Source of the DNA: Lophium mytilinum
Taxonomy: Eukaryota > Ascomycota > Dothideomycetes > Mytilinidiales > Mytilinidiaceae
DNA length: 64,000 nt
Assembly (NCBI GenBank): GCA_010093605.1
Contig: MU004191.1
Location: 1,791,832-1,855,831 of the forward strand
Direction: 5' to 3'
Part shown: positions 14,301-25,194 of the stretch, piece by piece
How the letters are laid out: each line of letters opens with the position of its first letter
How positions within the stretch are numbered: the first letter of the stretch is position 1
Notes under the pieces: generated by a model
What the model was told of the DNA's origin: nothing
Database searches by the model: none
Seen by the model: the letters and a program-made list of their open reading frames with translations, nothing else
Translations under genes and position numbers: made by a program

Positions 14301-16424
14301 TCTTCTCTTATTATTATAAAGATTATTTAATAGACGGGGTAGAATATAGTCTATTAGCGCTTATCTATAGAGGATTAAATCTAAGCCTAGAAGACTAGTG
14401 TTTCTAAATAGTCTAGATATTTTAGTCTATTTTTCTAGTAGAAAGTACTACTTAGTTTCTAGTCTTATATTAGTATACTATTACTGTTTTAAATTAAAGA
14501 TATACCTAGGGTATCCTTCTACTTTTAAAGCGCCTATACCTTATAGACTTTAAGTAAGGCCTTAAGTAACCTCTTTAATAGGGGGTATAAATAGGCTATA
14601 AAGCTACTCTAGTATAAATTAATATTATTACTAGATATATAGGCTCTATTAACTAATTCTCTATTAGTATTATTTTAGTTAGTAGCATCTACTTTATCTT
14701 TATCTACTTTATTATAATGTTGCTTCTTCTCCTAATTAAGTTTGCGAATTTCTATTTTAATTATTTTAGTAACCTTAGAATTATTTCTAAGGGGAATATT
14801 ATCTAAATATATATTAGTGCCCCTCTTTATCTATATTTTATTTACTTTCTAAATAATAGAAACCCTATATTACTAAATAAATATATATAGGTCCTCTATA
14901 GTTTAGATTTTAGTACTATACTTAGAAAGTTTTAATTTTTAAATATTACTTCCGCGAGCCTAAAAACTATTATATACTATATCTCGCCGGAAGATATATA
15001 TTTAATAGTCCTAATTAAGAATAAAAAAGTACTAAGGCTTAGATATAAAACTTCTATAGTATATTTTAAATTGCCCGTTATATTTATATTAGATATAAAA
15101 TAGAAAATTAGTTTTTAAGTTATAGAGAAGGAAATTAGTTACTAAGGGCGTAGTTAGGTTTATCTCTAAATAGTAATAAGGAGATAAACGGACTATATTA
15201 TAAAGTTAGAGAATATATTTAAGTAATTCTTTATTTCTATCTTTATATTTTAGAATATTTTAGCCTTAACATTACTTATATAGAAGGGGTATCTAGTTAA
15301 AGAGTAATACTATACTAGCTAGAATTCTAGGGATTTCTTTCTAATACTAGCTTAAGTTTATTTTTACTACCTTTTAGATACTCTTAAGAGTTTTATAGAG
15401 TTAATAAAAGAAAACTATAGTTAGACTAATATTATAATAATCTTAGATAGAAAATGCTTAGCTCTATATATAGTATCTAACCTCTCTTATCTAGCTTCTT
15501 ATAGTTAAATAAGATACTAAGTAGCGCTATAGAGTTCGGCTGTTTAGTATAATTTTAACTATATTAGAGTAACGTAGGGCGATAAAAATAAGGAAATCTA
15601 TAGTAAGGGCCGAGGTTCTCTTATTCTTTAGAAACTATTTCTATCTCTTAATATTCTAGAATAGGTTATTATAGCTATTATAGCTATTCTAGTAGTACCT
15701 AAAGTAATCTAGCTAGATTAAGTTATTCTAGCTAAGTATTAGAAACTAACTTATTCTAGAAATTCTTAGAAATAAAAGAGCTCTATCTATACTTATAGCT
15801 TTCTACCCTAGATTAAAAGTATTAGTAGAGAATAGTAAACTATAATTAATTCTTTAAGAACTAGTTACCTCTTACTACTAGAAGTAGGTCTTTATCTTAT
15901 CTAATGCCCTTTTCTAACTATTACTAAATAGTATCTTTAGCTATTTAACCTAGTAATATATATAGGTATAGATCTAGCGTAATATAAAGAGCTATTCTAA
16001 TATTTTAGAAAGTATTAGAATTAGTAGCGTAGCTAAAGTAAGGAGGCCTTTTAGAATTATAAATCTATAGGGCTTTATATATTAGTAAATAAAAGGGTTA
16101 GAATAATAATAAGTTCTTATAACTTTATTAAGCTATAAGACTTAATAACTACTTAATAAAACTTCTAGAAGCTCTTAGCTAACTATTTACTTAAGAGGGA
16201 TAAAAAGTCGGCCCCCTTATAGTAAGATAGCTTGGCTAAATAGTCTCTACTAAGATAATCCTTCTAGTAAAGGATTTACTTACTAGGGTTCTAGAAATAT
16301 ATAGAAAAGTACGCCTATATACGCTTTCCTTTTAGGTATTTTATAATGTATAGGGCACTATTACGTAATATTATTCTTAGTGAATGCTAATTATATGGAC
16401 TTTTTACCTTGTTCGCCACTTTAG

Positions 16425-16965
16425 GATCATTGGTAAGCTGAAACCCCCTACCTATTCCATTTTGTTTCAAACTAACATGTTCCACAGCCCCATCTGCAAG
16501 AAAGAACTCACTAAGCGATGCTACGACAGACTCCATTGGGCTTGGTGTGAAGTTCCCCTCGAGAATGGCGAGCTGTGCGGAGAGCGTTTCCAGGTTCACT
16601 CGCCCGGAGGCTGCATGAAGGTGGGCCATGAGTACCACAATTCGGACGAGAACAATCGCCTCAGAAACCTGCGGCGTGAGTTGGATGGCGGCGGCTTGCG
16701 CAAGAAGACCCCAGACGCGGAGGAAACCACCGATAAGGAAGAACCCGCCCCCGTTCCCGTCGCTAGAGAGCGAAAGAGACCGGAGAGACTCAGGACCTGG
16801 TTCACCAGCTGGGACAAAACGGAACACCGTGAGGAGAGGGCTCCGCCAGCCCCGAAGAGTACTGCGGACAGGAAGCCGAAGAAGGCCGAGACGAAAAACA
16901 CCTACGGCTCCTGGGTCAAAGGCAAGAAAAATAAGAAGAAGGGCAAGAAGGACGAGGCAAACTAA
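16425..16965 (+). CDS. Small Cys-rich, Lys-rich protein; 5' end unresolved
   Basis: I do not recognise the family. Exon 16488-16965 encodes a region with several Cys and His residues (C-x8-C-x9-C, then C and HEYH), followed by a charged Pro-rich middle and a very basic tail (KGKKNKKKGKK). An intron at 16433-16487 (gtaagc donor, actaac branch, cag acceptor) is likely: splicing it makes a TGC codon across the junction and creates a C-P-I-C pair, as in zinc-binding modules. The exon before it can be followed only to about 16425; upstream is stop-rich RIP sequence. So the gene may be truncated by the repeat block or start with a tiny exon. Without the intron, the first useful ATG is at 16477 and gives 162 residues. 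The basic tail suggests nucleic-acid or ribosome contact, which is inference. Confidence 0.5.
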
Positions 16966-17652
16966 GCCAGAGGCTTACCATCTTGGCCTCGGGATGGCCT
17001 GAGGGCCTAGGGGCTCGATCGACTGTGCGATCAATACGTGTAGGGGTTCTCGAATGTCACGACTATCTGTCCGAGCAATGGTTCAAGTTCGATAGCGACG
17101 AACGTAGGATGGGTACACATTTGAATTTATGGGCAGGTGCGTCCTTTGCTAGAGTTAGGGAATCGGTCGAGGGGACGCTGGGATTACGAAGTTCTGTGCT
17201 TGGGGTAGGAGGTAGAACGAGACAGATATCAATCAACCCCTTCATATGAAAACATAAATTTGCAAACTTGATTTAGAGCTTGAAGTGATACTTACTTGGA
17301 AAGCATCCTGAGGTCAACAGCATGAGCAATCCATATTTTGACTACGAGGTAAGTTAGCATGGTCACGTGTCGATACAGATGTAATAGAGTCTGGACTTTT
17401 TTAACTTGCATATCTCATTAGGTTTCTTACTCTCAAACTTACACTTCTGTTCTTGTTTTTTCGGACACTTCGACGGTGTTTGACCAGGCAGATGAGGTAC
17501 CCAGCCTCATGCATAATTAAGGTCTAACGATTTGAAATGTATTCCATGGATTTGAGGCCCAAGAAAGAGCCTGGTACATACATACAAGAAGGTAATCATG
17601 GAACTCTATGAAAGCCAAAGGAAAACAGTGCTTACAATATCAGAATGCAAGA
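16966..17652. other. Intergenic, convergent 3' ends
   Basis: This lies between the 3' ends of the Cys-rich gene (plus) and the first APH-like gene (minus). A short open frame at 16983-17249 has no recognisable features. The sequence has normal CA/TG content, unlike the block to its left. Nothing else is seen. Confidence 0.6.
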
Positions 17653-19086
17653 TCAGCATGCCAAAACATTTTGCAAACGCTCCCGAAGCGCCTCCTCGCC
17701 TTCTTTCCAACCACCCTCCCCAAGCTGTGTAGTGAAGGTCCACGAATGGGTTCGAGGAAACGCCGATTCAAGCACCTTATCCGCTGCATCAGCCGCGCTC
17801 CCATTGCCGTAAAGCGCATCATGAAGTGCAGTGAACATCGCGCTCTTCTCCGTAAACTTCGCATCGGAGTCTTCGCCAGCAACCTCTAGCATGGCTTTCG
17901 CGTAGAAATTCCGATATCGATCGAGCTCCTGTGGTGAAAGAGTAGTATACTCCTCCCCAGGCCAAACATATTGTGGTCGCCAGTCATGGCGAAGCCACAT
18001 GGGAACAGCTGAGCCAACACACCGGGGAACGGTTTTGATGCCGTCAAAGTCGATGAGACCGGTTACATTGCCGTCATCATCAACGTACACGTTCTGGAGA
18101 TCGAGATCGGCGTGTGCGAGGACAAAGGTTTCGCCACCAGTAGATTTGCCCGCGGAATCGACCTTGGTGAATGGCGGCATGGCGAAAGCTGTTCGGAGAA
18201 TCTTATGGATCCCGCGCACTCGGTCATCAATGCGCGACATCGCCTCCTTCTCTTGCAAAGCCGCTTCATAGTATTCTTTAGCGGTGCTAAAAGCAGGGAT
18301 GGTCTTAAGCTCTCGGGCGATCCCCAAATCTTCGGGATGATCTTTGATATCCTTTGGCACCCGGAAGGTGTGTGTTGGTCCTACTACTGGATCCTGATCT
18401 CCATCGAAGTGGAGCGTGCCGATCTTGTTAAATTCCAGCTTCCCAAACTCATTCATTGCTTTCGCAAGCGACGTGAGAATGTTTTGCCGAATTTCTTCAA
18501 TGTTGTGTTGATGCTTGTACCAAACCTTATGTACAGGCTTACCCTCGACAAAGCCCATCATGATATAAGGCGCGCCGATAGAATTGCTGAAGGTGCAGTC
18601 AAAGCCGAGTATCGCTGGAACGGGCGCCTTGGTGTGCTTGGCAAGGTAAGCCATCGTGAGCGCCTCAGTCTTTATGTTGACAGCGTCCTCTGGAGTCCAA
18701 CGGTCAGCATGTCCAGTGGCTGGAACTTTGATGACGATTTTCTCCCTAGTGGGGGTTTCCACAATCCAAACGCAATGGAATGTGCCTTCATCTTGATCTA
18801 GAACTAAGAAATTCTCCGCATTAAGCTGTTTCCCTGGATCAAGAATCGAGAGAGTCAAGTCAATCAGAGCCTGATTCGAGATGTTCTTAATTGGCCCCCA
18901 ATATCGAAGATCATGCTCTTCGTCCTCGTCATCCTCTTCGCCCTCGTCATCCTCTTCATCCTCGTCATCTTCATCTACATGCTCGACTTCCGGGTCTTCG
19001 ACGGGCGTATTGGCGTGGAGTCGGGGCGGTTGAGCATTTTCAGGTTCCGCTTGCGCGTTGCCGAAGAGGCGAAGAATGCGCTGCAT
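17653..19086 (-). CDS. APH-fold kinase-like protein, paralog 1
   Basis: This 477-residue frame has an aminoglycoside/choline-kinase-like fold. It has an N-terminal run of Asp and Glu (about residues 30-60), an N-lobe with EKIVIKVPATGHADRW, and a C-lobe with catalytic loop HADLDLQN (His-x-Asp-x4-Asn) followed by VTGLIDFD, the metal-binding Asp. All key kinase residues are present. Fungal members of this large family rarely have a known substrate, and resistance to a drug should not be assumed. The ATG at 19086 is the first in frame, but the frame stays open without a stop to about 19305 and encodes a Lys/Arg-rich stretch (KVQKRKFRDFAREVGR). An upstream exon with the true start is therefore likely; I could not place it. 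The next gene to the right is a paralog on the same strand. Confidence 0.8.
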   Translation of the reverse strand: MQRILRLFGNAQAEPENAQPPRLHANTPVEDPEVEHVDEDDEDEEDDEGEEDDEDEEHDLRYWGPIKNISNQALIDLTLSILDPGKQLNAENFLVLDQDEGTFHCVWIVETPTREKIVIKVPATGHADRWTPEDAVNIKTEALTMAYLAKHTKAPVPAILGFDCTFSNSIGAPYIMMGFVEGKPVHKVWYKHQHNIEEIRQNILTSLAKAMNEFGKLEFNKIGTLHFDGDQDPVVGPTHTFRVPKDIKDHPEDLGIARELKTIPAFSTAKEYYEAALQEKEAMSRIDDRVRGIHKILRTAFAMPPFTKVDSAGKSTGGETFVLAHADLDLQNVYVDDDGNVTGLIDFDGIKTVPRCVGSAVPMWLRHDWRPQYVWPGEEYTTLSPQELDRYRNFYAKAMLEVAGEDSDAKFTEKSAMFTALHDALYGNGSAADAADKVLESAFPRTHSWTFTTQLGEGGWKEGEEALRERLQNVLAC

Positions 19087-19305
19087 TGGTTTCAGCTTCT
19101 TTGCGGGAGGATGCTCTTGAATGGTGGGTTCAATCTTGACTTTTTTCTGGCGCAGGCCAACTGCGCGAGCGCAAGTCCGACCGACCTCACGAGCGAAGTC
19201 GCGGAATTTGCGTTTCTGGACCTTGGCTAGAGTAGTGGCTGTGCCTGAAGTAGAAGGTGCGGTGGAGATAATGGCGGGGGTGGTGTGGTTGAAGATTTGG
19301 AGCTA

Positions 19306-20406
19306 GCGATCGATTCGTTCTACACTGAGGGATTGTACACTGACTTATGTAAGCGTGTGCAAATTGTTTGAATGTAGGTTTGCTGACAGACGTGTGGTAA
19401 GCAAAAAGAGGGAGTGCAAGCAAATGTGATGGAAAGATACTTATACCTGGGAAGTGAAAGGGCCCAGGCTGTATGTATATACATTCACGAACAATGAGAC
19501 TTGATCTTAGATCAACGCCTGAACCGAAAACAATGCTTTCGAGTTATGTTCAAGATGTATGTCGGTATAGAGGTAAATGGGAATGCAGATTCAAGAGACA
19601 TAGACTTACACGTTGCACAATGCGCAATATCCCACGACGCTATCGCCATCATTCACTGCCAACAACGTCTCCCTCGGAATACAGTTTCACCATAGTAGCA
19701 TCACGACACTCGACATGTATACTGACACGTCCTCGTAAACATGAGCCCCTACCACAGACCACTCCAGTGTTTATACTCTTTTTGACACCCTAATGTCTCA
19801 TTCTAGTGACTGTGTAGAGAAAATGGTGAAATGGAGAAAAGAGCCATCTCATCTGTCAACTCTGCAATCTGAAGGTTTTGCACTAGCTCCCGGGCATTGA
19901 ACTGATAAGATTTTCGCATATTCCTACTCCTGATTATAGATCGGCTCGATCTTTTTCGGAAGAAGGCAAGATAGGGATGACTATAACGAGGCAAAGTGCA
20001 GCGAAAGCTTAATATGGGAAGGTATCATTTAGCTACCTAGAGTGTTTGCTCCCATGCCATCATGATTGTATGCCTGAAATTTCGGGGTTGTCCGGCGAGA
20101 TGCGGGCTCTGGGCTGTAGGCGCTTTGGGCATTGTAAACCACCAATCACAGGCCAGATTCTTGTCTGCCATCGGATACCATTGAATTGTATATGAAAAGC
20201 CTCATCGAGAGCTGCTTCCCACACCGGCACGTAGCTTTTCATCATACAAGCAGGGGGGAAGAAGGAGAGAAAACAAAGGGTATCATGATTCCACTCAATA
20301 TGCCAACTCTTGTGAATTTTGAAACAGTCAAAATCAGAGGGCGATGGGAATTGAGAGAGGAAAGAGGAGTATGCATACCTGAGGACGAAAACATTCGAAT
20401 CCAAGT
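19306..20406. other. Intergenic between the two APH-like genes
   Basis: This should contain the promoter, and possibly a first exon, of paralog 1 on the minus strand, and the 3' UTR of paralog 2. Short open frames on both strands, including 19473-19793 plus and 20060-20446 minus, have no recognisable domains and no good splice context. Nothing else is seen. Confidence 0.5.
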
Positions 20407-22136
20407 CTAGCAAGCGAAAAGCTCCTTGAACTTTGCACGCAGCCACTCTTCCTCGGCCTCGACGTACCCTTCCGCCCCAAGACGCAAGATATGCTCGTCC
20501 TTGCGAGTGCGGGGAACGAGCAGCTCCAAGATCTTGAAGAGGACCTCTTCCATCAGCTTGGCGTCACCGACAGCAAACTCAAGAGCGCTGAAGAAATGGC
20601 TCTTGCGGGTATATCGCCATGCGTCGCTGCTAGTTCCGCAAGCCTCCTTCATGTACCTAGCATAGTCCTCGCGGTAGCTGGCGAGGTGGGATGGCGACAT
20701 GACGTTCTTGGCTGGCCACTCGTACATCACCCGCCAGTCAGCGCTGAGGAAGTTCGGGTAGCAAGGCCAACCAAGATAGATGGGGAGGGTTTCAGCTCGG
20801 TCCCAGTCGATGAAGGCAGTGACTGTCCCATCATCGGCGACAAGGGTGTTCTGCCAGTCAAAATCTAGGCGCCGATTAGCATCCTTGCAATCATAGCAGA
20901 ACTGCGATCGGACTTGTGCGCGCATGGTAATTAGCAGGAAAGGTAATCTATATTTACCTGGCGGAGCGAGGACGAAGGGCTCAGGGGAAGAAGGATCGGC
21001 CTTCGCGAACGGAAAGTAGTCAAACATCATAGCAAAGAGCATGTAGATGCCCTTGTGTTCGTGATGCTTTTGGGCAGAGGCGCCTTTCTTGTCCTTCGCG
21101 CAGGTTTCCTTCCACCACTGATCGAGCCGGTATCTCAGCCACTCCTGTGATGTTGCGTAGGGAGGAGTGATTGCGTCATGCTTGTGAGTCCCGGTTTTGT
21201 CCGGGAGCCAACCAAAGTTGCGGTTGTAGGATTCGCCAACATATGGAGTTGAGATACGCTTCTCCAAAGATATCGGGAAACCACCCGGGAAGTGCAGGGT
21301 GCCCATCTTGTCAAACTTGAGATGGCGCAGTGCACTCACACCCTCGGCCAGCGTCTTCAAGATGTGCTGGCGCTTTGCTTCAAGCTCAGCTGGTGTCAGC
21401 CCGTCGTCTTCGAACCACACATGGCTAGCGTCTCGTCCGTCGACTGCCGTCATGATCATGTAGGGCGCTTTCATGGCGTTCTTGAGGGTGTTGTTGACAT
21501 GAAGCATGTCTGGTATCCGCATTTGGCTGTTCTCCCGGATGTACCTAACCGTGCATGCTTGGGATAAGAAGTTTTTCGCGTGCATTTCGCTCCAATTGTC
21601 GCCCTAGAGATTGGTTCGTATCAACGAGATCTAGATGCATGATCGGGTCGCTAGAGCGAAGGAAAGAAGAAGAATTGAATGTGAGTTGGCGCGCTATCAA
21701 CGACGACAATACGAGACGTTTGATGGCAATGAGATGCAACATGACTTACCCATCCACAAGCTGGAATGCGCACACAGACATCCCACCCATCGTTGTAGCG
21801 GATGATGAAGGCGCGGTTGTTGAAGCCCTCGGCGTGAAGTTTGACAATCGCGGTGATGTCGCTGGGCTCGGCGATTGGGAACTTCTCATCAGTGTCCTCT
21901 AGCTCAGGGTAGAGGCGTCGCCGGTAGGCAAGCGCAACCTCGAGAGCGGCTTCATCGGGGATGCTGAGGATAGGGCCCCACTTGAGCGCGTCGAACTCGC
22001 GGTCTTTGTAGGAATGGCCGCGGTCGAGGGCGAGAGAAGACTCAGATCTGTCGTCTCCAAAGTACAGGGAACGGTGGAACACTCTCTTGGTCAGGCTCAC
22101 GAGGTTGTCGAACGAAGATGGTCGCGTGGGACCCAT
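20407..22136 (-). CDS. APH-fold kinase-like protein, paralog 2
   Basis: The model has three exons: 22136-21750, 21603-20958 and 20864-20407, joining to 496 residues. Intron 1 (21749-21604) has a gtaagt donor; intron 2 (20957-20865) has a gtaaat donor, gctaat branch and ctag acceptor. Splicing intron 1 restores the N-lobe text CVRIPACGW-GDNWSEM, and splicing intron 2 restores the catalytic loop LAPPDFDWQN. The loop keeps the catalytic Asp and the Asn but has Pro where paralog 1 has His; the downstream metal Asp is kept (VTAFIDWD). The C-terminal end LFAC resembles VLAC of paralog 1. The start at 22136 (MGPTRPSS) is chosen because the open frame upstream is low-complexity and UTR-like. The substrate is unknown. 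Confidence 0.85.
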
Positions 22137-23065
22137 CTCTGGGCCGGTGAGAGGAGGCTGCTGGCGAGCAAAGGGGAGCCGCGTGGCAGATGGAAGAGAG
22201 GAGGAGCCGATGAAGGGCGGAAGGAAGGTTGTGAAAGAAGAGAGGAAGCTGAGAGTGTGTGTTGTGGAGGGGAGGGTGACGAGGCGAGATGGAGTGCGTT
22301 GCTTGAAAGAGGCAGGCGCGCTAGTGATGAGAGATGGCCTCCTCGGATCACTGCGTGCGTTGCTCCGTATCACCCATGTTATCTTAAATCGGGCAGAAGC
22401 GGTGAAGATGTCGGTATCCTGACTACGGGATGGCGTTAAAGGGCAATATAGAATCCACAATGGCCCTGAGTGAGATGTCGGGGGCCTGGGGCTTCGGCAC
22501 CCAGCGACGTCGAGCTTTGACAATGAGGCTCCATACTATTCCGTTTGATTTGACCAGCCAGCACGGTAGTGACCCAGAAGCGTGTCGTCGTGAGTTGTGC
22601 AGAATCCTAGCCTATCGACCATGGTACGCGGTCCCTTGTACTGCGGTACGCCTCGTGTCTTGGCCTTACCAGAACGAAGTTCAACCTTGGAACAAGTTAT
22701 AGATGCCTCTATAAAGCAATCATAACCCCACCGTGTAGCCTAGTACGTCAGGAACGACCCAAGACCATGAAGCCTTATTTTTAAGCCCACCTGTTGGGGG
22801 TTTGCTCAGGGGAGACTTATGAGATTGATACAAACCGCCGTGGGACTACTCTAGTTTGCTTCCTTACCAATGAGAACACATATCTAGTCTCGCCTAAATT
22901 TGAGATCCTTACCTCAGCTTGCTTGCTTGATAATTAGATCTATACTACCAGCGAAGTATACGCAAAACGAAACGCCCAAAGGAATCTCCAGCTGCCCAAC
23001 AAGTCCTGGATTTCTATTGTTCCTCTTTGCCAACAACCCGCCCTCTGTTCCCCGATCTTCCTCGG
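22137..23065. other. Intergenic: promoter of APH paralog 2
   Basis: It includes the long, open, pyrimidine-rich leader of paralog 2 (about 22137-22523) and the 3' flank of the DNA glycosylase gene. Nothing else is recognised. Confidence 0.5.
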
Positions 23066-24004
23066 CTATCGCTCTTCCCCCTGCCTAACACTCTCCACAT
23101 TAAACCCCCTCTCCTCCCTTCTCTTGTTGACCCAGTCCCCGAACGGCCTCCAAATCGCCTCTTTCTCCGCCGGCTTCAAGCTCGCCGCCAGCCCACTCGT
23201 TGTCGTCGTCACAAACACCCTCGCGCCTCCCCACGCTCCCCCCTCCTCCCCCTCCCCACAAACCCCCATATTCTCCGCCTCCCCCTGCCACCCATACGCA
23301 AACTCCCCCTTCTTGAACCCCCTCCTATACCGCCACCGCCACACCCCTTCCCAAATCCCCTTCCCCACTATACACACCGCCTCGGGCCTATACCGCCGAA
23401 ACTTCTCCTCCAGGATCTTCGTCCCCGCTGCGATCTCTTCTTTACTCAGCTCCGCCGCGTCCTTGCTCGGCCGTGACACGATGTTCGTGTTGCCCATGCA
23501 GTATGCGGCGGGCAGCGAGCGGTCTTCTGAGGGTGAGAGGCGCCGCGCGGTGAGCCCGGAGCTGTGTAGTAGCTTCCAGAAGTGGTTCGAGGGGTGCGCG
23601 TAGGCGTGTCCGGCGGTTGCGGTTTGTACGCCGGGGTTGGTGCCGACGAAGACGCAGACGAGATTGGGTTCGAGGATGTCGGTTAGGGGGTTCAGGTGGG
23701 CGTAGGTGGAGGGAGCGGCGTATTTGCTGCTTTGGCGACGCTTTTTGGAGGGTTTGGGGGAGATGGTTGAGACGGCATCGTTGGAGGATTGGAGGGTGCG
23801 TTTGGGGAGACGGGCGGGGGAGGGGGTCGGTTTCTTTGGTGACGCTTGTGGAGTGGAGCTTGAAGCGTAGGAGAATTGTTGGAGGCGGCCGTTGAAGGTG
23901 GGTGGTGGTGCTTGGGGATCGGAGTTTGATGGTGGGTCGAGGGGTGTCGTTGGATCGGGCGCTGCTTCTTTCGCGGTGACCTTGACGGATCGTGTTCGTG
24001 CCAT
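23066..24004 (-). CDS. Mug/TDG-type G/T(U) mismatch DNA glycosylase
   Basis: This intronless gene encodes 312 residues. The first hundred are basic, Pro/Ser-rich and probably disordered with nuclear-import character (PSKKRR). The glycosylase domain starts near residue 105 and has family motif I as GTNPG (121-125, with the conserved Asn that activates water), then AYAHPSNHFWKLL, NTNIVSRPS and, near the C terminus, FVTTTTSGLA in place of the usual insertion-loop motif. It should remove uracil or thymine from G:U and G:T mismatches in nuclear base-excision repair, like fission yeast Thp1 and human TDG. It is divergent from the RNase H2C gene with 232 bp between start codons. The coding strand shifts from C-rich to G-rich midway. 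Confidence 0.9.
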   Translation of the reverse strand: MARTRSVKVTAKEAAPDPTTPLDPPSNSDPQAPPPTFNGRLQQFSYASSSTPQASPKKPTPSPARLPKRTLQSSNDAVSTISPKPSKKRRQSSKYAAPSTYAHLNPLTDILEPNLVCVFVGTNPGVQTATAGHAYAHPSNHFWKLLHSSGLTARRLSPSEDRSLPAAYCMGNTNIVSRPSKDAAELSKEEIAAGTKILEEKFRRYRPEAVCIVGKGIWEGVWRWRYRRGFKKGEFAYGWQGEAENMGVCGEGEEGGAWGGARVFVTTTTSGLAASLKPAEKEAIWRPFGDWVNKRREERGFNVESVRQGEER

Positions 24005-24236
24005 TGCGATGTGGTCTTGACTGGAGAATTGAGTTGAGATCCTTGATAATTATTGAGACAAGATTTCCCTTTACTTTAAATACTTTGGGAGAGGTTTTCA
24101 GCTTGCAGCCTGGAGTGGCTTGAAGAGGCGCATAACGTGACTTCGTATTCTCGCGGTCTTTCGTGTTTCGATCTTAGCGTCCATATCAACCACGCGAATC
24201 TACGCGTCTACAACCTCACTATACTCTCCAGACACA
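24005..24236. promoter_or_regulatory. Shared divergent promoter, TDG / RNase H2C
   Basis: There are only 232 bp between the ATG of the minus-strand glycosylase and the ATG of the plus-strand RNase H2 subunit, so the two 5' regions must share this interval. No clear TATA box is seen. Confidence 0.6.
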
Positions 24237-24742
24237 ATGCTGGCCATCCAGATACCCTCCACGAAGTCGCCAGAGTGCACGCCGAATCTCCTCCCTGCGC
24301 GCCTCAACCACGATGGCCCCGTAAACGCCACCGAGCGGCATTGGAATCCAGAAACCACAGAAAGTACGTTAATCGACCCCAAGATCGTGGTAGCATGCTA
24401 ATAGACGTAGACGGAGACACCACCGCCTTTTTCCGAGGGCGTAAATTGAAAGGGCGGACCGTGAAGATTCCAGAGGGATACAAAGGCGTCGTGCTGGACA
24501 TCACGGATAAAGCTGCGCCGCAACCAAAAAAAGTGCAAAATGAAGGTCGTGCGGATGACGAGGGAGACAATGAGGAGGAGGAGGACCCGGTGGATGTCAA
24601 GGCGGTAGAAGAGCTGGCCACTTTTGAAGAAATTGTCGTTTGGGGACATGAGGCTGCACCCGCGAATACGGAGGATCCTTACGCGAAAGGAGTCCATGAG
24701 TGGATAGGCTTTGCAGAGGCGGTGAGTCTAGACTCTGAATAG
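24237..24742 (+). CDS. Ribonuclease H2 subunit C
   Basis: Exons 24237-24363 and 24405-24742 join to 154 residues. The 41-bp intron has a gtacgt donor and gctaatag branch/acceptor. The spliced N terminus (LLPARLNHDGPV, then ERHWNP) matches the start of the RNase H2C family, and the second exon has FFRGRKLKG, PEGYKG and the C-terminal EIVVWGHE and HEWIGFAEAV blocks. An acidic insert (about DDEGDNEEEED) separates the halves. The subunit is non-catalytic; with subunits A and B it forms the nuclear enzyme that removes single ribonucleotides and RNA:DNA hybrids. An unspliced reading starting at 24137 gives an N terminus unlike the family and was not used. Confidence 0.88.
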
Positions 24743-25194
24743 GGGTTGATGTATGGTGGCTGATGAGGGCAGATGCATTGTGAGGATGAAACGCCCTCAA
24801 TACCAGGGACATCATAACGAGGTTGTTTGGGAGTTCATGGAGTCAGTCTATTATACTACAACAGAGCAGGTAGCAGTATGGAAGCAAGCCTGCACAATTA
24901 CTTGCTGGAGCCTGGGAGAACACTACAAACCTCGTCATGCACCCACGCCTAAGTACCAAGCACCCGTAAGGACAGTGTCTAATGGCCAGCATTACCCTGT
25001 AGAGGCAAAACAGTATAGAAAGAAACACTAACATAAGAAACCACCCTCACAGAAGAAAACAAATCCTACAAAGTCGTCTACGCCACCACATAACCCCGCA
25101 AAGTCCATCAAATCCTTTGGGAACTTCCGTCAACCTCACATCCCAGGTTCCTGGTTATCTTGCGCACTTTCGAGCGAAAATCCTCTTCGAACTC
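24743..25194. other. Intergenic, convergent 3' ends
   Basis: These are the 3' flanks of the RNase H2C gene and of the small minus-strand gene. An open frame at 24753-25031 begins 10 bp after the RNase H2C stop and has no recognisable domain; it is probably 3' UTR. Confidence 0.5.

Larger units (their letters stand above)
1..16370. repeat. RIP-saturated AT-rich repeat block
   Basis: The whole stretch is depleted of CpA and TpG and very rich in TpA: the first 60 bases contain 14 TA and no CA or TG, and the same holds wherever it was sampled. CpG steps survive in places. This is the footprint of repeat-induced point mutation, which turns CpA into TpA on both strands of duplicated DNA in ascomycetes. 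TAA and TAG therefore appear in every frame and no reading frame of useful length remains. The most likely source is old transposable-element copies, perhaps nested, but no protein motif or terminal repeat survives well enough to name a family. It looks thoroughly broken and old. No telomere repeat, rRNA or tRNA was seen. It probably behaves as heterochromatin. Confidence 0.9.

Noticed and set aside
22137-22523. Longer N terminus for APH paralog 2
   Set aside because: Pro/Ser-rich leader without family similarity; the ATG at 22136 precedes the conserved part.
24753-25031. 92-codon frame directly after RNase H2C
   Set aside because: Most likely 3' UTR; no domain or conserved composition.
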